Shown piece after piece: positions 53,321 to 64,000 of a DNA stretch of 64,000 bases (its first letter is position 1; each line of letters starts with the position of its first letter). Source of the DNA: Pterobdella sp. o SKG-2022. Taxonomy: Eukaryota > Annelida > Clitellata > Hirudinida > Piscicolidae. The notes beneath the pieces were generated by a model. That model was not told where the DNA came from, did not search any database, and worked only from the letters and a program-made list of their open reading frames with translations. The stretch lies in assembly GCA_964035795.1 (NCBI GenBank), contig OZ038325.1, positions 798,068 to 862,067 of the forward strand, read 5' to 3'. The translations under genes were made by a program, and so were the position numbers.

Positions 53321-56300
53321 ATGGCAGCGAAAGTGAAAGCTTTACAACAGTGGTGTAAGATTCAATGCGAAGGATACGATGGTGTCGAGATCAATAATAT
53401 GACCACCTCCTGGAGAGATGGACTCGCCTTCTGCGCCATCATTCACCGTTACTACCCGGAACTAATGTAGGTTCCCCAGTTGAACACCGATCATATTCCC
53501 ATGTCAAACTCTTCATGAATAAATACTTGGTTTATGGTAGAATTTTCGTTATAAGCTTCTAATCGTTTTTTTTTGGTGTTTTATTGATAAATTACTTGCG
53601 TTTATAAACTAATTTGAAGTATAAATTAAAAAAAATATCGAAATTAAAATTTAAAATAAAATTTTCAAACTTATTTTCCAAACCTATTCAATTTTTAAAA
53701 ATTAAAAAAAAAAGCTTTCTTTAGAAGAATTCTTTCCAAACAGCTGTTTTCCTTATATCTATTATCCTGAATCTTAATGTATTTAAACAAACTCAAAAGT
53801 CTAATCACAAAACTGTGTGCTACTTTTTCCAAAAATAACTTAAAAAGTAGTTCACAATACAGATTATTTTTACAAAAACATTCATGAACCCTTGTCATTT
53901 CCATGCATCTAGTGTTTGTGAAATCATGGCACAGTTTCATTTAATTTTCTTTCATATGTCCTTAATTTTTTATTAATTAGTTTTAATCCATTATTTACTT
54001 TCACCAACTTTATTACTCTGTTTATTCATTATCATTATCTCAAACTTACTAATAATATCAATAAATCTCTATCCCCATGAAAAGCAAATTATGATATAAT
54101 TTCCATTCAAATCCAACAGCAAGGATTCAATTCATTGATTTATATAACTCTTGAGAAACACCTTAGTGTACTTACAAACCTAATGTATTAAAAAATGATA
54201 TATAAACCATTAGAAAAATAATGATTGAAATTTTATTAAAATTTGAAATATAAATTTTCCAAACTTATATTTTATTCTACAGTGATTTTGATTTGCTGGA
54301 TAAAAAGAATGTCTTTGAAAATAATCAACTGGTAAGTATTACCATAAATACACCATCCCCCACATCACCATTAAAAAAATTCTCAAACCACCATTAAAAA
54401 CACACCCAATAATACTATCAGAAACACCTCAAAATCACCATTGAAAACCACCATTATCATGTTAACCCTAAAAAAAATCCTCCATCACATCGCCATCATC
54501 TTTCCATAACAAAAGTCCTCACTGAACCACCAAAACCAAACACACTACCCCAACCATATCACCACCCCACCATGAATTAACCATCACTTCTTCCTAAGGC
54601 ATTTGACGTGGGTGAAGAATTAGGGATATGTCCCTTGTTGGATGCGTCTGATATGGTGTCGATGAAAGTTCCTGATAGACTGTCTATCCTCACTTATGTC
54701 TCTCAGTTCTACAGGGTGTTCAAAGACAAGAAGGGTTAGCTTGTTGGTTGGTTATTTCTTGTGAGGGGTGGCTGGTTGGTGAGGTGGTTTCTTAGGTAAT
54801 TAATTTGGTTTTAGGTTATTTTTTAGCTGGTTGATGGAGGAATTTGTTGGTTGGTTAGCTTATTGTTTTATTGATATTTTAAGTACCAATTAATTAATTA
54901 GGTAATTATAAATTCTTCTATGTGTATAAAAGATACGATATATTCATATATAAATATAATCTATAAATGAATATAATTTATATATAAATAAATTTTCTAA
55001 TAGCACACGCCAAGAGCCCAGTGAAGAGACCTGCCTCCCCAACCCCTCATGTTACTGGAAACCAAAACTGCTCAAACCATGTTAATATGCCTTATCATTA
55101 TGTTATAGGAGTTTCAGTGCTTTATTTTATTAGTTTTTGGAGTTTCTATTGAAAATATGTTAATAGAAAGAAAAATTAAATAAAAAATTTTTATTTTTAT
55201 TAAAAATAAAATTTAAAAAAAAATTTATTAATTAAAATAAAAAAATCATAGTTTATCAAAAACAAAATAATTAAAACTAAAAGTTAAAACTTTCAGGGGG
55301 CGAAAAAAACCAAACAGTACGAGGAAAACACCTACTTCAGATGCAACGAAGACATGATAGACACAGGACCAAAGAAAAACTCTAACGAATCGAACAAGAG
55401 TGGCTACACGGCCGGTGATGAAATCTCCTCTGAAGATGACACCTGTTCCATCTGTAAGAGAAAGGTTTACCTGATGGAGAGGCATAGGAAGAACAATCTT
55501 CTATACCATAGGAAGTGCTATCGAGATAATGAACAGTTAGGCATCCAGAAGTTTTGTAATGAGTCGAATGACTTGTTCAAAAACACTCCAGGTTACAAAA
55601 GTACGTCTTCATTGCTCAAGTTGAAATCCAGTGAGGATAAAGAAAATGCTAGAAGTTTTCTGCAGAATAAACTCAACTTGGCTTCTCGTTATGATACGAG
55701 TAGCAGTAGAAACACTTCACAACCTTCATCTTCAATATCTGAAATGTCAATATCAGCATCAACCGCTTCCTCAAACACCCTCACACCTACAGTAGTTCAA
55801 AACTCCCGTCCTATCACCCATTTCAAAGTCTTCCAACCTCCCACCAATCATTTGACTTCTATTTCTGACAGTATTCTTGAAATCACAAAAGCTCAGGACA
55901 ATTTTTCAACTTACAATATTATAAGAGGAGAGTTAGTTAGGAGTGACATGGAGGAGGATATATGCATTGTGAGTAGCCCTTCCAAGTTCGTTCCTTCGAG
56001 TACTATTTGTAGCACCCCATCTCACCAAGAAAGGAACACCACCAACTCAGCCATCACTGACAACAAAACCTTCAACATGCTTAGAAGTCTTCGAAGCAGA
56101 AACAAAACCAAGAACGACACCAAAAACCCATTCGACGTATCTGAGACCAAACTAGTGTGTTCATCAATGGGACACAACTCACCCTCTCTTACCTCGGTCT
56201 CCAGCCTTGACTTGAAAAAGAGTTCCAAAGAAAACCTGTCTTCAAAACAGGTGATTACAACTGTGACTGCAAGCCTCACCAGCGTTAGTGATATTTCAAC

Positions 56301-59273
56301 TTCCCCTGTCCCTAAGCATGATGTCGAGTCGAAGAAGGTGTTAGGTCCTAGTATGATGAATGCAGTGATGTGGTTGAATGGCTACAATAGCGGTGTGAGG
56401 GGTACTACGGAGAAACGTGGTGTGTGTCAGTCGTGTGGTCAGAACTTGTGTAGTAGTAAATGCTATTCGAAGAACAGAACCAAGATGTCTTCGTCTATCG
56501 ACTCCCTCGAACATACCACTTGTGTCGCTAAGAACCAAAAAAGTGAAGAGTACACTAACATTGTACTTCTGCCGCAGCTCAAAGTTTCTGATGAGTTTGA
56601 TGCCATTAATGATTTGTATGAGACTGACAGAACAAAAATCGAAGCAGGGTCGGTCAAAAAAGTGGTCGCTGTTGACATCATAATGCCTGGTAAGAAGGTT
56701 CCCGAAGCGAAGAAAGATTACAATCTCACAGATCACCTGACTCGAGCCAGTGTTAGACCCAGAGTCGAGAGAAATTGCCCCAAAACGTATTGCTTTGATG
56801 AGGGAATAAAAGATGTAACCCCCGTCACTAATGTCGGTTCGAATGATATTAACAAATTTATGAAAACGATTGACGATGGCTTTGGTGACAGCCCTCAAAA
56901 ATACTTAGAGTTCTCAAAAAGGTTGAATAACGACATTAATGAGTTAGAAGATGAGATTAAAAGGAGAAAGAAATTGAGTCAAAGCATACGTGAAAAACTG
57001 ACAAACAACAGTGTGGAAAAAAGCGAAAAAACTTGTCTCTCAAGAAACAATGATACCAACAACCGCAGAAGTAACAAAGTGAACGAATCGCTTAAAAGCA
57101 AACACTTTAATAATAAAGTTAAAAATAATATTAAACTATTTTCATCTGGTGCCGTTCAAAAACTTTCTTCAAAATCATCTGCATACAATCTCACCAAAAC
57201 AGATCCTGTCCCAGTTCCCAGGCAGTCGATGAGCAAGAACGTTGAAAGTGCCGCAGAGCCAGTTGTGAAGTTAGTTGATATAATGCATCAGGTTCCTTCT
57301 TGGAAAACACCACTGAAGAAAGAGACAGAGAACAAATCTTTTTCTCTACTCTTGAATCAAAAGAGCAATGATTCTGTTAAAATATTTGGTGATAGCAAAA
57401 CTAAAACGCAAATGTCTCCAACCAAGTTAACTGAAAAGGTAGGCGACTTCAGACCACCGTTGGAGGAAGATCCTAAAAGCGAAAAGACAGAAATATCGAA
57501 AATTGATGAGTCTGTAAAAAATGAAAATGTTTCCAAAGATATCGAAAAAACTGAACCAGAAAATGAAGGACCCAAAGCACACAGTCAAACAACAACGAAA
57601 GTAAAAAATTCCTGGGACTTCCAGTTTAAACTGTTGGATAACGAAAGAGGAAAAATCGATCTTTCACAAAAAAAACTAGATTCTAAAGCTGTTGAGTTTG
57701 AAGAAACGAAGGATACAACTGGTAAAGTATCCGAAGAAAAAGCCACGTTTAAAATATTTCCAGATAGAAAGATTGACACAAATAAAGAAGTGGACAATGA
57801 AACAAAACCGCCGCGGGCAAAAGATGTTGGCCCAGAAGGAGATAAGACTAAACCTGCAGAAAATATTGAATATTCTGCAAAGAAAGACGTCACAACCCTC
57901 ACTGATCCTGAAGAAAAAAGTGAAACGCTAAGTGAGACAAAGTTGGTGACATGCAAGAGCACAACAACACAGACTAGTGAGGTGTTTCTGCCTTCTGTCA
58001 TTGCGGTTCCAAGCGCCATCAAATGTCCCCCACGACCACCTCCTCCTAATCTCCATACAGGCAACAAAAGCAACCAGACATCCTTTGACTCTATCTATGA
58101 GCAGAAATTACGAAAAGACATAAAGCAAGAGTTTAGCAGGTTAAAATCTTTAGAGAAAGTTGAGCTGAAACCGAAAAAGTCTTTTGAAAAAAGTGAAAAC
58201 AAGGAGACGGTGATCGCTCAGAATCTCATCTCCAGTGACACTGTTTGCGCCACTTTAAAGAAGAAGAAAAAAGTTTCCAGTGGGTCTCATTCGAGTTTTT
58301 TCGAAAAGCTCTCTATGCCCAAGTTCCATAGAAAGGTGGTCAAACCCAAGTCAGTCTTTTACAAAAGTTTCGACACTGATTCGCCTAACTTTGAAGAAGA
58401 AGTTATTAGTACAAACAATAAAAGAATATCAAATTTCAAGAGTCAAAAAAAAGTATTAGAAAAACTTAGAAATGACTTCCACATCTCGGACAGAGAAAGT
58501 CCTGAAGAACAAAATGAACAAAACGTGAGTTTGAAGCTTAAAGGGGAAGTCAAAATGACTCACTTATTAGACAAACAATTGAAAGATGTCCTCTCCAACG
58601 ACAGTCAAAAACTCTTGTTGGACCAGAATATGGACACTGTAAATGCACTGATTATCCAGGCCCACCAGGATCAACCACACCCCACCAACAAACATGAAGA
58701 GAAAGTTACCGACGAGTTGACGTTGCATCATGTCAAACAAAACATCAAAGCAATTGAGCTCGATAACGTTTTCTCGCGAAAAAAGCCTTCACAACCCCTA
58801 ATGGAGAATACGACCTCCATCCACCCCAGTCTCACTTTCTTCGACATCCAAAACCTCACACAAGACTCTCCCAAGACTCCTTCAGAAAACCTAAAACCAC
58901 CTCGACCAGCCGCCATTCCTTCAGAACTTCTGTCCATCAAGAGTGATCGAACTATAGCAGAAGGAAGGAAGAAGGTCACCCCAAGTAACGACCCTTCCTT
59001 GAAATCCCTCAACTCCACTGACTCAGAATCCCCGGAAGATTACGCTGTTCCTGACTTCATCTCTGACCCCTATCTGTATGAGGTTCGTACCAGACTTTCA
59101 TGAGATTCTTTAACATTTCGCTATATAAAGATACTATTGTTTTGTCTATCATTATTAATATTTTGTTTTTTTTTTCATTATTATGTCAACAAATCAATAA
59201 AAAAAGTTTTGAAAATATTACTATTCTCAAACTTCACATTTATACCTGCACTCACAACAAACAAACAAACACA

Positions 59274-59361
<88 letters not shown>

Positions 59362-60850
59362 CAGAAAGCAAAAATGAGCTTAATATCAAAGCTGGCGGAA
59401 GTAGATAAGCTTTTGAAGAACCTGGAGTCTGAAGGAAGGGAGCTTGAGGAATCTATCAGAGAAGGTGATTGGTTGCTGTGTGGAATAGGTACATCACTGC
59501 TTGTTGTGTGTGACGTAACTAGGAATAAAACATGTATATGAATAGTAATCAATAGATGATGCTACTGTGAATGTTGCGGTGACTGGATTGGCAGCAGTTT
59601 ATGTATAGGAAAATAAAATTATTCACAATGTAAATTTTGAAAAATAAAATACAGTATCACACAGTAGAATACAATACAATAAACGCATATCACCATATAA
59701 TATAATACACCAATATACAAAGAAGCAATACAATACAATAAAAAAGAATACAAAGAAACAATACAATACAACAACCTGACGTACCAACGTATGCAAACAG
59801 ATGGAGATGACGAGGTGAAGATGTTGAGATGGTTTGAACTGATTGAGCAGAGAAATGTGCTACTCAGGGATGAAACTGAGTTCATTTATAGGTCTTTTGG
59901 GGAGCTTAAGGATTTTTGAACTAAATTTTTATTGGTCGATAGAAAATCATTGTATTGCATCAATGCATTACAAATCTTATGTATTTTTATATATAATTTG
60001 ATAAAATGATACAATTCTGTAATGAGATAGAGGAATTAAACCCTTGAAATAACCTCTTAGATACAGACAGCTGGAATACGAGAGAGATCAAGTGCTTGTG
60101 GACCAGGAGTTGAGGGCACTGATGCTGATTGATGGTTGGGGGGAGGGGGGAGGGTTGAATAAGGAGAAGAATGGTTATGAGGCAAGTATAGGGTCTAAGA
60201 GTGTAGATAGTTAAAGATGATAATGGTTAGGTTGGTACATAGGGTCTATTTGTTGCTAGATGATATGACAAATGACATAATAAAGATGGCTGAATCCCGT
60301 GAATTATAAATAGATTATGAATCATTCTATATCATCATCAGGTAACCTCTCTATTTTTTCAGTTATTTTCAATATTGATCTTCTAACACACATTTGATAA
60401 CTAATTTAACATTGACCACACAGACCGCAAAAAGAAGCTGTGGGACAGAGAGCGAGAAGAGCGTCTGTTGTCTCGCAAGATTGAGTTGGTGAGTCTGAGG
60501 AATAAGATTGTTGAGAATCAAGAAACAGACCGAATCAGGTGGGATGCTTAGCATTTTTGTGTGCTATTTATGGAATCATATTAATACTAATAGTTTTATT
60601 AATAGTAACACTGCTACTGCGGTTAATACTATTATTAGCATTGATATTAATGCTAATAATAATAGCAATAATAATATTATAGATAATAATAATTTGTTGG
60701 ACAAAGCATTCAATAAACACTTATTGACCAGATTATTCTAGTAAATAATAAAGATCAGATTATTTGAACTTATGCAGGTATTTAAAAGAGGACAAGGCTT
60801 TGAGTAAGAACAAGAGGCGTGCGTTGAAGAAAAAGAAAAAGAAGAAATGA
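53321..60850 (+). CDS. MICALL: MICAL-like protein (CH domain, half LIM domain, C-terminal bMERB)
   Basis: MICAL-like proteins link Rab8/10/13-type GTPases to tubular recycling endosomes. Ten exons join in phase: 53321-53466, 54283-54331, 54599-54734, 55004-55080, 55297-59082, 59365-59464, 59801-59891, 60067-60134, 60424-60538 and 60778-60850, giving about 1546 residues. The CH domain (about 1-110) shows [37 protein letters not shown] and [19 protein letters not shown]. The LIM region keeps only the first zinc half (CSICKRKVY ... HRKC); the second half is not recognisable. A 3.8-kb exon encodes a disordered Ser/Lys/Glu-rich linker with one NPF (residue 413) and a proline run PPRPPPP. The C-terminal bMERB coiled coil shows [38 protein letters not shown] and [16 protein letters not shown]. 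The protein ends in a poly-Lys tail. Confidence 0.94.
59275..59357. repeat. (CA)n microsatellite before MICAL-like exon 6
   Basis: About 80 bp of CA that ends 7 bases upstream of the exon 6 acceptor (ACACAAAATCAG). Confidence 0.97.
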
Positions 60851-61289
60851 AAAGAAATGTTATGAAAAAAGAAAAAAATAGAGAAAAAGAAAAAAAAACA
60901 AGAAGAAGGAGGAGAAAAAGAAGAAGAAAAAAAAGAAGGAGAAGAAAACAACGAAAATGAGAGATTTCAGCATAATTTTACAAACCTCCCTCATTTACCG
61001 CTTGCATTCCAAATTTATTTTATCCTGCTCAACTTGTTACTATTTATAGACATTTTAAACTTAAACTTCGTGCCTTCCATTGTTTTTGTCGGTCATCTAC
61101 ATATTCATCAATTTCTATAAATACAATAAAAAACTTAGATTATTTTATTTCTAAAACCATTCTATCAAGTTATGATGATATAGATATATAGGTGAATATG
61201 CTGATAATGACTTTAAACGCTTTATGCTGGGAAGTTTTGGAGAATTTCAACAAAAAATTTTATCAAGCTATAGAGACAAATCTTCAAGT
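60851..61289. other. Short convergent intergenic region
   Basis: Lies between the stop codons of two converging genes. A purine-rich AAGAAG tract (about 60850-60960) follows the MICAL-like stop. A candidate AATAAA lies near 61126 on the plus strand. Nothing else is seen. Confidence 0.6.
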
Positions 61290-63999
61290 TTAACTGCCAC
61301 ACGGGCTACAAATACACTTTGAAAACCGATCAATTTTTATAACAGTCTTCTCCATGCGGTTTGAGCACAAAAATAGATGCTTCTCCTCCACCTCTTTGAC
61401 TCCTCTGCAACACATGCATTTCTCTTTTGATGCCTCTCTTTGTGGGTTCAACTCGTAGTTCACCACTGTGTAGTCTTGTCCTGGTTGGTGGGAAGAGATG
61501 AGTTGGGATAGGTTTGAAGCATGAATTACAGCATGGTAGAAAAGGAAAACACAACATTTGTAGTATAAATATCTTATGGATAGTGTTGAAAAGTTTGATA
61601 TTTCAAATTAAAAAATACAAAGCAAAAGAATGCTTCGAATAATTTTTTAAACTAAAAAAAGACTTGGATAACAAAAATTATCAAAACCCACCTCCTACAT
61701 TAACGATCTCAGGTCTATCCATTCCAGCACACGACCCAGAACAGTAGGTATAATTAATTTTGTTCTCAGAAGTGCATGAAATCCCTTGTGAGTTGTTGAT
61801 CATCAGCTGTACTTTCTTGGTCTTCAAATGGCATTCTTTCAACGAGGGTCTTGCTACCCGCTCTGTTTGATGTTGAAGTAAAAGTTTTATAATGTTTGAA
61901 ACTGGGAACGCCGATCTTTAAATCAATCAATTTTCCGACTAGTATGGTATTGAAATATCACCAATAATCACTCAATAGATGGATAAATCAATGTGGTATT
62001 GAACATCACCTGGTTGCTTGACAATAGGGATGCATTTACAGCATATACCTGGTATTCCTGTCATCTTGTACTCATTCTGATCATTTGTATTTGGATTAAT
62101 GGTTGGAATGATTAGATTCGATTGGAAAATATTTTTTTAATGTGATTAGATAAAAAAAAACAGAATTTATCAAGTTCTATTCTCAAAAAGATCGATCGAA
62201 TTTTAAAAATAAGTTTGTGGAGCACTACTCAAAGCCGCCATATTTAAAATTTAAACATGACCATCGTATCTATGCAGAAAAAAATTAAAAAATAAATTAA
62301 CTTTTAAAACTAAATTTATCATGTTATCAACAGAAACAATAGACCACCTCAGAGCACTGGCAAGCATTTGACTCATTGACCTTGGAGAGGGACCCTTCTA
62401 CGCACTTATGAGCCATACAGGCATTTTTCTGGTCCTTCCATTTTTTCGTTGAGTTCTATAAAGAAAAGTATGTGATTGAGTAGTTTATTAGTTAACTGAT
62501 AGTTATTACTCATGTATTGAAGATAAAAATTAGTACTTGTCAAAGAATTATTATACAAAACATACATACGATGTCTCTGTACAAAATTATTATTATTTAT
62601 GTGTTCGATTGAATGGTTCTTTATATTCTTCACTGTTGATTTGATTTTCAACTTATATATAAAGGTTATTATCTAAAAATTATTAGTGTCACCTCACAAG
62701 TAAAGGCACCATCATTCCCACAAGTGCTGAAAAGCATGTTTATAGAATAGCGAAACCATAATTTCTAATTTAATCAGTTTATCAATACGTATTTAAAAAA
62801 TCATAATGTACCCTTTAAATAATAAAAATAACAGAAATGCAACAATTTTTAAAAATGACACAAAAATAACCATGAGAAGCAAGGACTAATGTTGACTTCA
62901 ACTCCCGCCCCTACATCATCATTCCAAAACACTTTTTCAGCAGCTGATGTAGCATACCAGGTATCATTGTTGTCTTTTTCTATCCACCCAACAGAGTCAA
63001 TATTGTTGGGGAAAAGGCTGATGTATTGAGATAATGCTGTTTTTGAGAAGGTGCAAGTGAAGGGTTTTGGGGTTGGTTGGCCAGGATGTGGAGTGGTTGA
63101 AGAGATGGGTTTATTTGGTGGATAAATGACATATTCTGTAAAATAAATGTAGAATTAGTGGAGGGGTATATTATTGATTGAGTGAGAAAATAAGGAATTT
63201 TTGCTTACTTTTTTTCAAGCAAACTTCAAGTTCTAAGTCTCTGATTTCTATTTTGCTAGATCTGTCAAACTTCTTGAATTTAATCCTCAACTGGTATACA
63301 TTCTCGAAAGTTCCAGGGTTTTCAATGACCACATCATTCCACCCATCATAGTTTCTCCGTATTTTTTCTTCAATGGTGAAACTTTTTTGATTGGTTTTAT
63401 AGAACTGGTTCACAAAAGTCAAACTCAAAGCTTTGATATTCTTCGATTTAAGAGTCAGCTTGATCAAGACAAACGGGTCAGTAGGCCAAGTTCGTTTGAT
63501 AAAGATAACACGTTCAGAGGTCACATAAACAGAGCTGTCATATTTCAATCCTTCCGTCACTTTTGTGCCTCTTTGATCAGTGATCGTAAACTGTTGAGTG
63601 TTTTCGTAATTGAAGATGTACGGGTGTTTTTTGCTTGGGCAAGTGAAGTTGACAGTTTCTTCAGGGTAGAGTGTTGTTTTAGTTGGGTACAAGGTTGTTC
63701 TTCCACCAGGATAATATGGTCTTGTGTGTTGTCCAAAAGCAGTCGGATATCTGGTTGGTGTACCATATGCAGAAGTACTCAAAGGAGAAATTGAACCTGA
63801 AGATGAAATTTAAATGGTATAATAACGTTTGTTTATGAAGATCTAGGTGTAACCTTTTTCTAAACAAGCATCAAGTGAAAAATCCTTTATATTTAATGAG
63901 TTCGACTTATTTTCTTTAACAAAAGAAAATGCCAGCAAATAAGCTTGTTTGGGGTTTTCATTTTTGTGAATGACAGTGTCATAATCTCCGTATTGTTTT
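61290..63999 (-). CDS. Secreted multi-module protein with VWC-like and cystine-knot (CTCK) C-terminus, 5' end off window
   Basis: Probably an extracellular mucin- or von Willebrand-like glycoprotein. Exons in phase: 63999-63854 (start outside the window), 63796-63209, 63135-62871, 62726-62693, 62455-62348, 62076-62010, 61862-61692 and 61480-61290, ending with a stop. From the N-side there is a repeated beta-rich module ending DACLEK and then EVCLKK, with Thr/Pro linkers (TTLYPTKTTLYPEETVNFTC). A VWD/TIL-like Cys stretch follows (CGNDGAFTCE, ACQCSE), then a VWC-like piece (EYKMTGIPGICCKCIP). A C-terminal cystine knot ends it (CSGSCAG, KCMCCRG, FSKCICSPCGS). Potential N-glycosylation sites are present (NFT, NYT, NDT). 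I cannot name an orthologue. Confidence 0.85.
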
Positions 64000-64000
64000 A

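Overview
The window looks like AT-rich animal nuclear DNA, most likely from a lophotrochozoan such as an annelid. The evidence is dense GT-AG introns, animal-specific gene families, very long CA/GT and ATC microsatellites, a decayed non-LTR retrotransposon, and a 200-N assembly gap. The species assignment is inference. I rebuilt genes by joining exons at GT/AG sites with matching reading phase and comparing the products with remembered family motifs; nothing was searched.

Layout, left to right. A furin-type proprotein convertase (minus, continuing off the left edge) is followed by a complete NAB transcriptional co-repressor (minus). An unresolved stretch comes next, then a VWA-domain protein with an intact MIDAS (minus, first exon not found). 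A 601-bp fold-back element with two apparently identical 125-bp arms lies upstream of it. INCENP (minus) and TRIP4/ASC-1 (plus) are complete and stand head to head, about 290 bp apart. TRIP4 intron 5 holds a dead antisense LINE that has lost its endonuclease region. Then come an EHD ATPase (minus) whose middle is lost in the assembly gap, a PRDM gene (PR domain plus ten zinc fingers, minus), a 16-exon AP180/PICALM clathrin adaptor (minus), mitoribosomal mS37/CHCHD1 (minus), a MICAL-like gene (plus), and the 3' end of a secreted cystine-knot protein (minus, running off the right edge).

How the genes relate. EHD carries an EH domain, while the AP180 and MICAL-like proteins both carry NPF tripeptides, the ligand of EH domains. 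Three parts of the endocytosis and recycling machinery therefore lie within about 26 kb. INCENP and TRIP4 probably share a promoter, as may mS37 and the MICAL-like gene. NAB and PRDM are transcription regulators.

The most unusual structures are three. The PRDM PR domain is split by a roughly 170-residue Asn/Asp-rich insertion. A tandem array of about 65-70 units of 25 bp abuts a PRDM exon and resembles its own 3' splice site. Dinucleotide repeats sit directly against exon ends, with GT on the donor side and CA on the acceptor side of the sense strand.
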